From Rhizobium johnstonii 3841 (GTDB lineage Bacteria; Pseudomonadota; Alphaproteobacteria; Rhizobiales; Rhizobiaceae): a stretch of DNA of 64,000 nt. Where the stretch lies: assembly GCF_000009265.1 (NCBI RefSeq), contig NC_008380.1, positions 2,051,501 through 2,115,500 of the forward strand, read 5' to 3'. The translations under genes and the position numbers were made by a program. Positions 43,463 to 52,118 of this stretch are shown in pieces. The notes under the pieces were generated by a model that had not been told where the DNA came from, ran no database searches, and saw only the letters and a program-made list of their open reading frames with translations. Position 1 is the stretch's first letter. Every line of letters starts with the position of its first letter.

Positions 43463-45913
43463 TTATTCTGCAGCCTGCGGATAGCCGATCGTCGCCATCG
43501 GCTTGAACTCATGCTTGTCCTTGCCGGAAACACGCTCCGACCAGGGATCGACCTGGGCAAATTTCTGGGAGAAGACGAAGCGCTCGTAATAGGCTTTGCG
43601 CTTTTCGGCATCGCCCATGATCTGGCGGCGGATTTCCTCCAGGCCGATGCGCTTGGCCCATTTGTAGATGCGCTCGAGATAGCGGGCCTGCTCGCGGTAC
43701 ATCTGCGTCAGGGCCACGATATACTCCAGCGCCTCGTCCTCGGTGCGGACAAGACCAAGGACCTCCGTGCCCTTGATGTCGAGACCGGCCGCACCGGCGA
43801 AATGGATCTCGAAACCGGAATCCACGCAGATCACGCCGATATCCTTGCAGGTTGCTTCCGCGCAGTTGCGCGGGCAGCCGGAGACGGCCATCTTCAGCTT
43901 GGCCGGCGTCCAGGAGCCCCACATGAACCTTTCGATGCGGATACCGAGGCCGGTGGAATCCTGCGTGCCGAAGCGACACCAGTCCGAACCGACGCAGGTC
44001 TTTACGGTGCGCAGGCCCTTGGCATAAGCTTGGCCGGAGACGAAGCCGGCCTTGCCGAGATCGGCCCAGACGGCGGGCAGGTCTTCCTTCTCGATGCCGA
44101 GCAGGTCGATACGCTGGCCGCCGGTGACCTTCACCATCGGGATCTCGAACTTGTCGACGACATCGGCGATGGCGCGCAGTTCGTTCGAATTGGTGACGCC
44201 GCCCCACATGCGCGGAACGACGGAGTAGGTGCCGTCCTTCTGGATGTTGGCATGCACGCGTTCATTGATGAAACGCGACTGGTAGTCGTCGGCATATTCG
44301 TCCGGCCAGTCGCAGACCAGGTAATAGTTGAGCGCCGGCCGACATTTGGCGCAGCCGCAGGAGGTCTTCCATTCGAGCTCCTGCATGACGGCAGGGATGC
44401 TCTTCAGACCCTTGGCCTTGATCAGCCGGCGAACGTCGTCATGGCCGAGTTCGGTGCAGGTGCACATCGGCTGTACGGCAGTCGGATTGTAGCTGTCGCC
44501 GAGCGTCAGCGCCATGAGTTGTTCGACGAGGCCGGTGCAGGAGCCGCACGAGGCGGATGCCTTTGTGTGGGCGCGTACATCGTCGAGCGACGTCAGCCCC
44601 TTGCCTGAAATCGTCGAGGTGATCTTGCCCTTGCATACGCCGTTGCAGCCACAAATCTCCGCGTCATCCGGCAAGGCTGCAACGGCCGCCATAGGGTCCA
44701 GCGGCGACCCTCCCTGATAGGCCTGTCCGAAGATCAGCGTCTCGCGCATCTCCGAAATATCGGTTGCCTTCTTCTTCAGGTCGTTGAACCAGGCACCATC
44801 GGCGGTTTCGCCGTAAAGCACGGTGCCGATGATCTTATTGTCCTTCAGCACCAGGCGCTTGTAGACGCCGGCGCTGGCATCGCGCAGCACGATCTCCTCG
44901 CGGTCGTCGCCGTCGGCGAAATCGCCGAGTGAATAAAGCTCGATGCCGGTGACCTTGAGCTTGGTCGGCGTATCCGCATGAACGAAGGCGGGCGAGCGAT
45001 CGCCGGAAAGATGCGAGGCGGCGATACGGGCCATTTCATAGAGTGGCGCAACGAGGCCATAGACCATGCCGCCCACCTCGGCGCATTCGCCGAGCGCGAG
45101 AATATCGCCGTCCGAGGTCTGCATGCCGGCATCGACGACGATGCCGCGATTGACCGCAATGCCGGCGTCCTTCGCCAGGCCCACACTCGGACGAATGCCG
45201 ACGGCCATCACGACCAGCGTTGCCGGGATGATGCGGCCGTCGTCAAGTTCGATGCCCTCGACCTTGCCATTGCCGACGATCGCCTTGGTATTGGCCTTGC
45301 AGATGACCTTGATGCCGCGTTCCTCGACCGCCTTCTGCAGCAGATAACCGGCGGCCGGGTCGAGCTGGCGTTCCATCAGCGTTGGCATGACATGCAGCAC
45401 GGTGACGTCCATGCCGCGCTGGGCAAGGCCGGCCGCTGCTTCCAGGCCAAGCAGGCCGCCGCCGATGACGACGGCCTTTTCGCGCGACTGGGCGGCAAGC
45501 AGCATCGCCTGCACGTCGTCGAGATCGCGATAGGTGATGACTCCGGGCAGATCCTTGCCGGGAACGGGGATGATGAAAGGCACGGACCCGGTTGCGATCA
45601 CCAGCTTATCATAGCTTTCGGTGACGCCGTGGTCGGAGGTGACGGTCTTGGCGGCGCGATCGATATTGACGATCTTGTGGCCCTTATAGAGCATGATGCC
45701 GTGCTTGATATACCAGCCGTCACCGTGAATGATGATCTGCTCGTAGTCCTTTTCTCCGGAGAGAACCGGCGACAGCATGATGCGGTCGTAATTGACGCGC
45801 GGCTCGGCATTGAAGATCGTAACTTCATAGCGACCCGGCGCCTGCTCGAAGAGGTGCTCCAGCATGCGCCCGGGCGCCATGCCATTGCCGATGATGACAA
45901 GTTTTTCGGTCAT
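43463..45913 (-). CDS. nirB: NADH-dependent nitrite reductase large subunit
   Basis: An 816-residue enzyme that reduces nitrite to ammonium with six electrons. In order: an FAD/NAD pyridine oxidoreductase domain (LVIIGNGMAPGRMLEHL; VVIGGGLLGLEAAAGLAQRG), a BFD-type [2Fe-2S] domain (CGCNGVCKGKI ... CGSCTGLVEQL), and the siroheme/[4Fe-4S] domain (AVSGCPRNCAEATCKD with the preceding CVGSDWCRFG). Operon with nirD and nasA. Confidence 0.94.
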   Translation of the reverse strand: MTEKLVIIGNGMAPGRMLEHLFEQAPGRYEVTIFNAEPRVNYDRIMLSPVLSGEKDYEQIIIHGDGWYIKHGIMLYKGHKIVNIDRAAKTVTSDHGVTESYDKLVIATGSVPFIIPVPGKDLPGVITYRDLDDVQAMLLAAQSREKAVVIGGGLLGLEAAAGLAQRGMDVTVLHVMPTLMERQLDPAAGYLLQKAVEERGIKVICKANTKAIVGNGKVEGIELDDGRIIPATLVVMAVGIRPSVGLAKDAGIAVNRGIVVDAGMQTSDGDILALGECAEVGGMVYGLVAPLYEMARIAASHLSGDRSPAFVHADTPTKLKVTGIELYSLGDFADGDDREEIVLRDASAGVYKRLVLKDNKIIGTVLYGETADGAWFNDLKKKATDISEMRETLIFGQAYQGGSPLDPMAAVAALPDDAEICGCNGVCKGKITSTISGKGLTSLDDVRAHTKASASCGSCTGLVEQLMALTLGDSYNPTAVQPMCTCTELGHDDVRRLIKAKGLKSIPAVMQELEWKTSCGCAKCRPALNYYLVCDWPDEYADDYQSRFINERVHANIQKDGTYSVVPRMWGGVTNSNELRAIADVVDKFEIPMVKVTGGQRIDLLGIEKEDLPAVWADLGKAGFVSGQAYAKGLRTVKTCVGSDWCRFGTQDSTGLGIRIERFMWGSWTPAKLKMAVSGCPRNCAEATCKDIGVICVDSGFEIHFAGAAGLDIKGTEVLGLVRTEDEALEYIVALTQMYREQARYLERIYKWAKRIGLEEIRRQIMGDAEKRKAYYERFVFSQKFAQVDPWSERVSGKDKHEFKPMATIGYPQAAE

Positions 45914-45930
45914 ATTTCCAGGTCCTTAGA

Positions 45931-47199
45931 TCAGGTTGCAGCCACGGGCGCCGAGTGCCCTTGGCGCGACAGTTGCTTGACGGACAGGTGCATCCAGATG
46001 AGAGAGATCACGACGATCGCAAAGAGCAGCAGGAAACAGCTGGACCAAAGGCCAGTCATGTCCTTGAGGAGGCCAAAGGCGATCGGAAGGATGAAGCCGC
46101 CAAGGCCGCCCATCATCCCGACGACGCCGCCGACTGCGCCGACGTTTTCGGGGTAGTAGGCCGGGATGTGCTTGTAGACGGCAGCCTTGCCGAGGCTCAT
46201 GAAGAAGCCGAGCACGAAAATGACGACGATGAAGATGACGGGGGTGATGCCGAACGCCGGACCCGTCCCGGACCCAGAAGCAGCCGGCAGCGAAAGGATG
46301 AGGGTGGCGACGGCCGACACGGTAAGCATCGTATACATCACGCTGCGCGCGCCCTTCTTGTCCGACAGCACGCCGCCGAAGGCGCGGAAGATGCTGCCCG
46401 GGATGGAGTAGGCGGCGGCGACCATGCCGGCGGTTTCCAGATTGAAGCCGTAGACGCCGACCAGGTAGCGCGGCAGCCACAGCGACAGGGCGACGAAGCC
46501 GCCGAAGGCGAAGAAATAGTAGAGCGAGAAGCGCCAGACCTGAACGTTCTGCAGCGGCGCGAATTCTTCGACGAAACTCTTGGTGGCGACGCGGCGTTCG
46601 CGGCGGAGACGGAAGGCCGGATCATCGGTCGTGGTGAACCAGAAGACGATTGCCATCAGCGCCAGGCCGACGGCCCAGATCTCCGCAACCGCCTGCCAGC
46701 CCCATGCGATCAGCACGAAGGGGGCTGCGAATTTGGTTACGGCCGCGCCAACATTGCCGGCGCCGAAGATGCCGAGCGCGGTCCCCTGCTTCTCCGCCGG
46801 GAAGAAAGGCGAGACATAGGCGACACCGACCGCGAAGGAGCCGCCGGCGAGGCCGACGCCGAGGCCGGCGATCAGCATCTGCGTATAGGTCTGGGCGTAA
46901 GAGAGCAGAAAGGTTGCCAATGCGGCGGCCAGCATGGTGAGCGTGTAGACGAGACGGCCGCCGTAACGGCCCGTCCAGATGCCAAGGACGATGCGCACCA
47001 GCGAACCGGTGAGCACGGGGGTGCCGACCAGCAATCCGAACTCGGCCTCGTTCAGGCCGAGATCCTGCTTGATGCGAATGCCGATGATCGCGAAGATCGT
47101 CCAGACGGCAAAACAGAGGGTGAAGGCTACAGTGGAGATCCACAATGCCTTGGCTGGTTCGCCGGCAGACATTGGCTGTGCTTTCTCGATGACAGACAT
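45931..47199 (-). CDS. Nitrate/nitrite transporter, NarK/NasA-type MFS
   Basis: A 422-residue major facilitator with about twelve segments. The two nitrate-porter signatures are visible: AGLGVGLAGGSFAVGVAYVS and GVVGMMGGLGGFILPIAFG. It imports nitrate (and perhaps nitrite) for the enzymes encoded downstream. Start at 47199 (MSVIEKAQPMSAGEP) preceded by GGAG. First coding gene after the long leader with attenuator and sigma-54 promoter. Symbols nasA, narK and nrtP are all used for this family, so none is assigned. Confidence 0.9.
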   Translation of the reverse strand: MSVIEKAQPMSAGEPAKALWISTVAFTLCFAVWTIFAIIGIRIKQDLGLNEAEFGLLVGTPVLTGSLVRIVLGIWTGRYGGRLVYTLTMLAAALATFLLSYAQTYTQMLIAGLGVGLAGGSFAVGVAYVSPFFPAEKQGTALGIFGAGNVGAAVTKFAAPFVLIAWGWQAVAEIWAVGLALMAIVFWFTTTDDPAFRLRRERRVATKSFVEEFAPLQNVQVWRFSLYYFFAFGGFVALSLWLPRYLVGVYGFNLETAGMVAAAYSIPGSIFRAFGGVLSDKKGARSVMYTMLTVSAVATLILSLPAASGSGTGPAFGITPVIFIVVIFVLGFFMSLGKAAVYKHIPAYYPENVGAVGGVVGMMGGLGGFILPIAFGLLKDMTGLWSSCFLLLFAIVVISLIWMHLSVKQLSRQGHSAPVAAT

Positions 47200-47249
47200 A
47201 ACTTCTCCGAGGCCCGACAAGGTCGTGCCGATCCATCGCTGAGGGTTAA

Positions 47250-47400
47250 AACAAAAAGCCGCTGGTCAGGACGCGCATACCCGAGGCGCGCGAAATATCC
47301 TGATCAGCGGCTTTGCTGGTGGCGCCCGCCGTTGGACGCCGAATTCTTGGGCCTTCTGGCCCAGTTGCCTGGAGGCAATCCGTTGGCCGGATTGCCCAAG
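47250..47400 (-). promoter_or_regulatory. Nas operon leader: hairpins plus attenuator terminator, likely NasT target
   Basis: On the minus strand, in transcript order: a hairpin with arms GGCAATCCG/CGGATTGCC (47374-47396), a second with TGGGCC/GGCCCA (47348-47363), then a long stem AAGCCGCTG...CAGCGGCTT (about 47256-47314) followed by TTTGTTTT. Two small hairpins ahead of an intrinsic terminator are the layout of ANTAR-protein antitermination leaders. An ANTAR protein (NasT) is encoded just upstream. The exact loop consensus was not matched by eye. Confidence 0.75.
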
Positions 47401-47506
47401 CTAAAACCTACCTCTTCAATCCGAAGAGCAATCTCTGTGTCTTCCGTGAGCGTCTATTGCGCGCTCATTCTGCGCTGATCGTCATTGACCGGCGCTATAA
47501 TGGTCA

Positions 47507-47522
47507 TGCAAGCTGCGTGCCA
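47507..47522 (-). promoter_or_regulatory. Sigma-54 promoter of the nas operon
   Basis: TGGCACGCAGCTTGCA on the minus strand fits the -24/-12 consensus TGGCAC-N5-TTGCA completely, with GG and GC at the required ten-base spacing. Transcription would start near 47495, some 295 bases before the transporter start codon, leaving room for the leader. Together with an upstream activator such as NtrC (gene not in window) this makes the operon nitrogen-controlled. Confidence 0.85.
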
Positions 47523-47680
47523 GTTTGGTGATTTGCATTCAAGTCACTGAATAAAAATGATATTTTACGAAACGCGTCGCCTGCTTGTTTTTCGGGCCGC
47601 CACCCGCTCATGCAAATATTTTGTGCGCTTGTCGTGAGGCGGGCAGATGCTTGCTGGCGTTTTGTGCAGGCCGGCATCGG

Positions 47681-48955
47681 TTAGACCTCGTCGTCGGGAA
47701 CGAAGGCGAGGGCGCTTTTGACGGCAAAACCTGCGACATAGTCCGGCAGTCTCGCCGGGTCGAAGACGTGGCCGTCCATGAAACGGTCGCGCTCGTCACT
47801 GCCCTCGATGCGGATATCGGCATCTTCAGGTGCGTTGCCCTCACCGAGAGCCGTGCGATAGAGATCCGGGCGGTAAGCGGATGCTGCGGCCCTTGCCATG
47901 TTAAGGCTTATCTCAGCCTGTCCCCAGCGGATCATCTGGCTGTAGATCCACAGCGCCTGGCTAGGCCGGGGATAATTGGCGAAGCCGGAATGGAACATGA
48001 AATAATCGGCGATGATGCGACGGTTACCCTTTGCGTCGAGGCTGAATTCGCCGGCGAGCACACGGCGAATGATTTCGACGGGGGCAGCGATATAGCGCGG
48101 GTCGGCAAGAGCTGCCGCCAGCGCATCGTGATTTTCCGGCCGGTCGCACCATTGGGCTGCCGCGTCGAGCGCCACGATCAGCCGGGAAACGGTTTCCGGA
48201 TGGCTTTCCGCCCAGTCCGGCCGCATGCCGATCACCTTTTCCGGTGCCGACGGCCAGATATCCTGTTTGGCGGCGACGATGCGGCCGACGCCGCGCTCCG
48301 AAGCGACCATGTTCCACGGCGCACCGACGCAGAAACCGTCGATCGCACCGGCCGCCAGCGCATCCGAAGTCATGGGCGGCGGCACGACCACGAGCTTGAC
48401 ATCCTTGTCGGGATCGATGCCGCCGGCTGCCAGCCAGTAGCGGAATTCGTAATTGTGCGAGGAGAAGGGGTAGGTGACCCCGAAAGTCGGCAGCGGCTCG
48501 CCGCGGGCCTTCATTGCTACCAATGTTTTTGCCAGGGCGCGGGCATTGTCGAGCGCGCTTGCCGTTTCCGGCAATCCCACGTCATTCCGCATCCTGTCGA
48601 AGAGCCGCGTCGACAGCGTAATTGCGTTGCCGCCGCGCCCCAGCGAAAATGGCGTGATGGTCGGTGAGGGATTGGAGCCGAGACCGAGCATGGAGGCGAC
48701 GGGCATCGGTGACAGCATGTGGGCGATGTCGAACTGGCGGAATGCCAGGCGGTCGCGCACATTCGCCCAGGAGACGTCCTTGACGAGATCGAGTGTCAGG
48801 CCTTCCTTCCGTGCGAAGCCGAATTCCGCCGCCGCAATCAGCACCGATGCATCGACGAGCGGAATGAAACCGGCCCGCAGTACTTTCGGTCCTTCGTTGT
48901 TCACCCGCACCGGCGAGGGCAGCTCGCCGCCGGAGTTGGAGGTCGTTGTCATCAT
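47681..48955 (-). CDS. nasS: Nitrate sensor NasS (NrtA-like binding protein)
   Basis: A 424-residue cytoplasmic protein of the nitrate-binding NrtA/NasS family (LRAGFIPLVDASVLIAAAEFG; RLAFRQFDIAHMLSPMPVAS; FCVGAPWNMVASERGVGRIV). It lacks a signal peptide, which marks it as the sensor that sequesters NasT when nitrate is absent rather than a transport component. Start at 48955 with GGAG five bases upstream. It begins 40 bases after the nasT stop codon. Confidence 0.9.
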   Translation of the reverse strand: MMTTTSNSGGELPSPVRVNNEGPKVLRAGFIPLVDASVLIAAAEFGFARKEGLTLDLVKDVSWANVRDRLAFRQFDIAHMLSPMPVASMLGLGSNPSPTITPFSLGRGGNAITLSTRLFDRMRNDVGLPETASALDNARALAKTLVAMKARGEPLPTFGVTYPFSSHNYEFRYWLAAGGIDPDKDVKLVVVPPPMTSDALAAGAIDGFCVGAPWNMVASERGVGRIVAAKQDIWPSAPEKVIGMRPDWAESHPETVSRLIVALDAAAQWCDRPENHDALAAALADPRYIAAPVEIIRRVLAGEFSLDAKGNRRIIADYFMFHSGFANYPRPSQALWIYSQMIRWGQAEISLNMARAAASAYRPDLYRTALGEGNAPEDADIRIEGSDERDRFMDGHVFDPARLPDYVAGFAVKSALAFVPDDEV

Positions 48956-48995
48956 ATCCACTCCGGTTTCCTCCGGAAATTCATCAGGTCGGCCA

Positions 48996-49583
48996 TTACA
49001 TCAACAGCCCCGCGGCAGTGACGACGCTCTGGGCGATTTCCGACATCTTCTTCTTTTCGTTCATCGCTGTCTGGCGCAGCAGGGCGAAAGCCTCTTCCTC
49101 CGACAGGCCGCGCATCTTCATCAATATGCCCTTGGCGCGCTCGACCAACTTGCGTTCCTCCAGCGCGGAGCGGGCATCGGCAAGCTCCCGCCGTAGCCGG
49201 TTAAACGCATTGAAGCGGCTGACGGCCATGTCGAGGATCGGTTTGACGCGTTCCTTCTTCAATCCGTCGACGATATAGGCCGAGACGCCGGCATCGACGG
49301 CAGCCTCGATCGAGGCCGTGTCGGAGCGATCGACGAACATCGCGATCGGACGGCTGACCGTGCGTGTCAGCTGGAACAGATGCTCCATCATGTCACGGTT
49401 GGGATTCTCGATATCGATGATGATCACGTCGGGCATCAGCGTTTCGATGATTCGCGCGATGCCGTTGACCTCGTGGACCACGGTGACGCGCACATGCCCT
49501 GCCTCGCGCAGGCCTTCTTCGATGATGGAGGCGCGAATGGCATTTTCGTCGATCACCAGAATTGTCAGATCGAGATGCGTCAT
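48996..49583 (-). CDS. nasT: ANTAR-domain response regulator NasT (antiterminator)
   Basis: A 195-residue protein with an N-terminal receiver-like domain (LTILVIDENAIRASIIEEGL; DVIIIDIENPN) and a C-terminal ANTAR RNA-binding domain at about residues 125-185 (LEERKLVERAKGILMKMRGL, SEEEAFALLRQTAMNEKKKM). It binds hairpins in the nas leader RNA and lets polymerase pass the terminator when NasS releases it. Start at 49583 (MTHLDLTI), with 49595 an alternative. Pairs with nasS immediately downstream. Confidence 0.9.
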   Translation of the reverse strand: MTHLDLTILVIDENAIRASIIEEGLREAGHVRVTVVHEVNGIARIIETLMPDVIIIDIENPNRDMMEHLFQLTRTVSRPIAMFVDRSDTASIEAAVDAGVSAYIVDGLKKERVKPILDMAVSRFNAFNRLRRELADARSALEERKLVERAKGILMKMRGLSEEEAFALLRQTAMNEKKKMSEIAQSVVTAAGLLM

Positions 49584-49668
49584 GGCTATATTCATGGCGC
49601 AGTGCAGCAAATTTGGCAAGCGCGCCAGCCTGAAAAGTGTGCAAAAACTAAGTATGCACAATATATGA

Positions 49669-50673
49669 TCAGATTGCCGTGCTTTCGCGCGGAATCAAGG
49701 CAAAAGCGAGGTCGATCTGCTCGGCCCTCGATACCACGGAGGAATTCAACGCGGCAAGCACCCTTTCGGCCGCGAGTTTCCCGGTTTCGAAACGCCGAGT
49801 CGCGATCGAGGAGAGGGAGGGTGCGGCGCAGGCGGCGAATTCCAGGTCGTGAAATCCGATGATCGAGATGTCATCGGGCACACGGAGGCCGCGTTTGCGG
49901 CATTCCTGCATGGCGCCGAGCGCCAGATTGTCGTCAGTGCAGAAGATCGCCTCGGGCACGTCGCCACGTTCATGCGTCATGGCGAAGAGGTCGGAGCCGA
50001 GTGCCACGGAGCTATGGCGTGGCCTCTCGGCGATGATCTCCAGATTCGGCAGCTCCGCCTCCTGCATCGCCAGCCGGTAGCCGTCGAAACGCGACTGGGC
50101 GCGGTGGTCGAGATTGCCGGTCAGGAAGGCGATTCGGCGGAAACCCCGTTCGATCAGGTGCTGCGTCGCCGTCTGCCCGGCATGCTCCTGCGACATGCCG
50201 ATGTTGAGGTCGATCGGGTTTGGAGAAAGCTCGAAGGTCTCGACAACGGGCAGACGAGCCTGGGTGAGAAGCTGACGCGAGAGCGGCGTGTGATGAGTGC
50301 CGGCGATGATGATCGCCTCCACCCTTTGCCCGAGTAGTGCCTTGATGGCGTTTTCCTCCTCGATCTCGGAATAGCGGCTGTTGACGACGATCACCTGGAA
50401 GCCGGCGGCGACCAGCACCTCGTGAAGCGCAAACAGATATTCCGCGAAGATAACGTTGTAGAGGGTCGGAACGATGACGCCGATCGCATGCGTGCGCGAG
50501 GAGGCGAGGCGGCTCGCGGCAATATTCGGCACATAGCCGAGTTCCTTGACCGCGGCATCGACGCGCAGCCGCAGGCCTGGCGAGACCGCATCGGGCTTGC
50601 GCAGCACCCTCGAAACCGTGATCGGGCTGACGCCGGCAAGATTTGCCACGTCATCAAGTGTTATCCGCCGCAT
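49669..50673 (-). CDS. LacI family regulator of the adjacent sugar importer
   Basis: A 334-residue regulator. The helix-turn-helix is at residues 4-24 (TLDDVANLAGVSPITVSRVL), followed by the hinge ASRLASSRT and a sugar-binding periplasmic-type domain (IGVIVPTLYNVIFAEYLF; IFCTDDNLALGAMQECRKRG). It is divergent from a monosaccharide ABC transporter operon, with two palindromic operators in between. It probably represses the transporter until the sugar is present. Confidence 0.88.
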   Translation of the reverse strand: MRRITLDDVANLAGVSPITVSRVLRKPDAVSPGLRLRVDAAVKELGYVPNIAASRLASSRTHAIGVIVPTLYNVIFAEYLFALHEVLVAAGFQVIVVNSRYSEIEEENAIKALLGQRVEAIIIAGTHHTPLSRQLLTQARLPVVETFELSPNPIDLNIGMSQEHAGQTATQHLIERGFRRIAFLTGNLDHRAQSRFDGYRLAMQEAELPNLEIIAERPRHSSVALGSDLFAMTHERGDVPEAIFCTDDNLALGAMQECRKRGLRVPDDISIIGFHDLEFAACAAPSLSSIATRRFETGKLAAERVLAALNSSVVSRAEQIDLAFALIPRESTAI

Positions 50674-50749
50674 GCAAGTCCCGCCATTCGACCCATAATA
50701 TTGATTCTCATATTCTTCAAAAATAGAGAATATTTTCTCGTTGTTGTAG

Positions 50750-50788
50750 TTGACAGCGCTAGCAGATACGATTTGACAGCGCTGTCAA
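50750..50788. promoter_or_regulatory. Two LacI-type operators
   Basis: TTGACAGCGCTGTCAA (50773-50788) is a perfect 16-bp palindrome with the central CG of LacI/PurR-type operators. A second copy, TTGACAGCGCTAGCA at 50750, keeps the left arm. The centres are 23 bp apart, in the region shared by the lacI gene and the transporter operon. Confidence 0.75.
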
Positions 50789-50901
50789 CTATGTTAACCT
50801 AAAATTGTACCGGAAAGGGACGGGGTGGAGCCTTCCGGGACCAAGTATGCAAATCAAAGCATAGGAGAGGCGGCTCGGTCCGCCTGAGGAGGAGAACATT
50901 C

Positions 50902-52041
50902 ATGTTTAAGGTGAAAGAAGCCAAATTGGCTCGCATTGCCGCGTTTTCCGTATCCGCGCTTGCCCTGCTCTGCGGCGCGGCCAGCGCGGAACCGAAGGTC
51001 GTGTCCGGTCCGGCCGCCGAGCCCGGCTGCATGGTGCCGTGGGCAGCCGACACACAGTTCCTGCAATATCCGAAGAAGGACGGCCCCTATCGCATCGCGC
51101 TCGCCAACGGCTATATCGCCAACACCTGGCGTATCCAGATGGTGCAGACGGCCAAGGCCTACGCCGCCCAGCCCGATGTCGCGGCCAAGCTGAAGGAGTT
51201 CAAGGTCGTTTCCACAGGCGAGGATGTGCCGGCGCAAATTTCCGCCATCAACAACTTCATCGATGCCGGTTATGATGCCATCGTCGTCAACGCGCAGAAC
51301 CCGACCGCCTTCGGGCCGGTGATCAAGCGCGCCAAGGAGGCCGGGGTCGTCCTCGTCGCTTTCGACAATATCCTGGACACCAAGGACGCTATCAATGTCA
51401 ACGTCGACCAGAAGGGGCTCGGTGTCCTCTGGGCCGACTGGCTGGTGAAGCATCTGCCGAACGGCGGCAAGGTGTTGGAAGTGCGTGGCGTCGCCGGCAC
51501 CTCGGTCGATACGGATCGCCACAACGGCATCCACGAAACCTTGGACGCCTCGGGCAAGAAGTTCACGGTAACCGAGGTCGTCGGAAAATGGGATGACGGC
51601 GTTGCCCAGAAGGCAACCGCTGACGCGATCGCCACCAACGGCCCGTTCGACGGCATCACTGCCCAGGGCGGCGATACCGGCGTCGTGCAGGCGATGATCG
51701 ATGCCAAACATCCCTTCGTGCCCTTCGGCGGTGAGACGGAAAATGGCTTCCGCAAATTCTGCGCTGCCCATGCCGCCGACGGCCTGAAGTGCTCGTCCGC
51801 CGGCACCGGCCCGGCCCAGGTCGCCGTCGCCATCAAGACGGCGATTGCAGCCCTTGAGGGTCAGGTCGTGCCGCAGGCCGTCAAGCTGCCGACCGCGATT
51901 GTTTCGGATCCTGATTTCAAGGAAGGCGAGGATTATTATCCCACCCAGTCCGACAACTTCTTCGTCGGCAATTCCTTCCCCACCTGTGGCATTAATTTCA
52001 GCGCTCAGGAAATCATGGGGCAGTCCAAAGAGAACCAATAG
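50902..52041 (+). CDS. Monosaccharide ABC transporter substrate-binding protein
   Basis: A 379-residue periplasmic binding protein of the ribose/galactose-type family. The Sec signal peptide is at residues 1-29 (FSVSALALLCGAASAEP). The mature protein shows YRIALANGYIANTWRIQMVQ and ISAINNFIDAGYDAIVVNAQ, with VEVRGVAGTSVDTDRHNG-like central contacts. Start at 50902 with GAGGAGGAG upstream. First gene of the operon and probably repressed by the divergent LacI protein. Confidence 0.88.
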   Translation: MFKVKEAKLARIAAFSVSALALLCGAASAEPKVVSGPAAEPGCMVPWAADTQFLQYPKKDGPYRIALANGYIANTWRIQMVQTAKAYAAQPDVAAKLKEFKVVSTGEDVPAQISAINNFIDAGYDAIVVNAQNPTAFGPVIKRAKEAGVVLVAFDNILDTKDAINVNVDQKGLGVLWADWLVKHLPNGGKVLEVRGVAGTSVDTDRHNGIHETLDASGKKFTVTEVVGKWDDGVAQKATADAIATNGPFDGITAQGGDTGVVQAMIDAKHPFVPFGGETENGFRKFCAAHAADGLKCSSAGTGPAQVAVAIKTAIAALEGQVVPQAVKLPTAIVSDPDFKEGEDYYPTQSDNFFVGNSFPTCGINFSAQEIMGQSKENQ

Positions 52042-52118
52042 CAGCCGTCCTCCGGATCTGATTGCGGGTGTTCGCACCCGCAATCTCGAAGGTGATAGAC
52101 CGAATGGAGGCTGGATGC

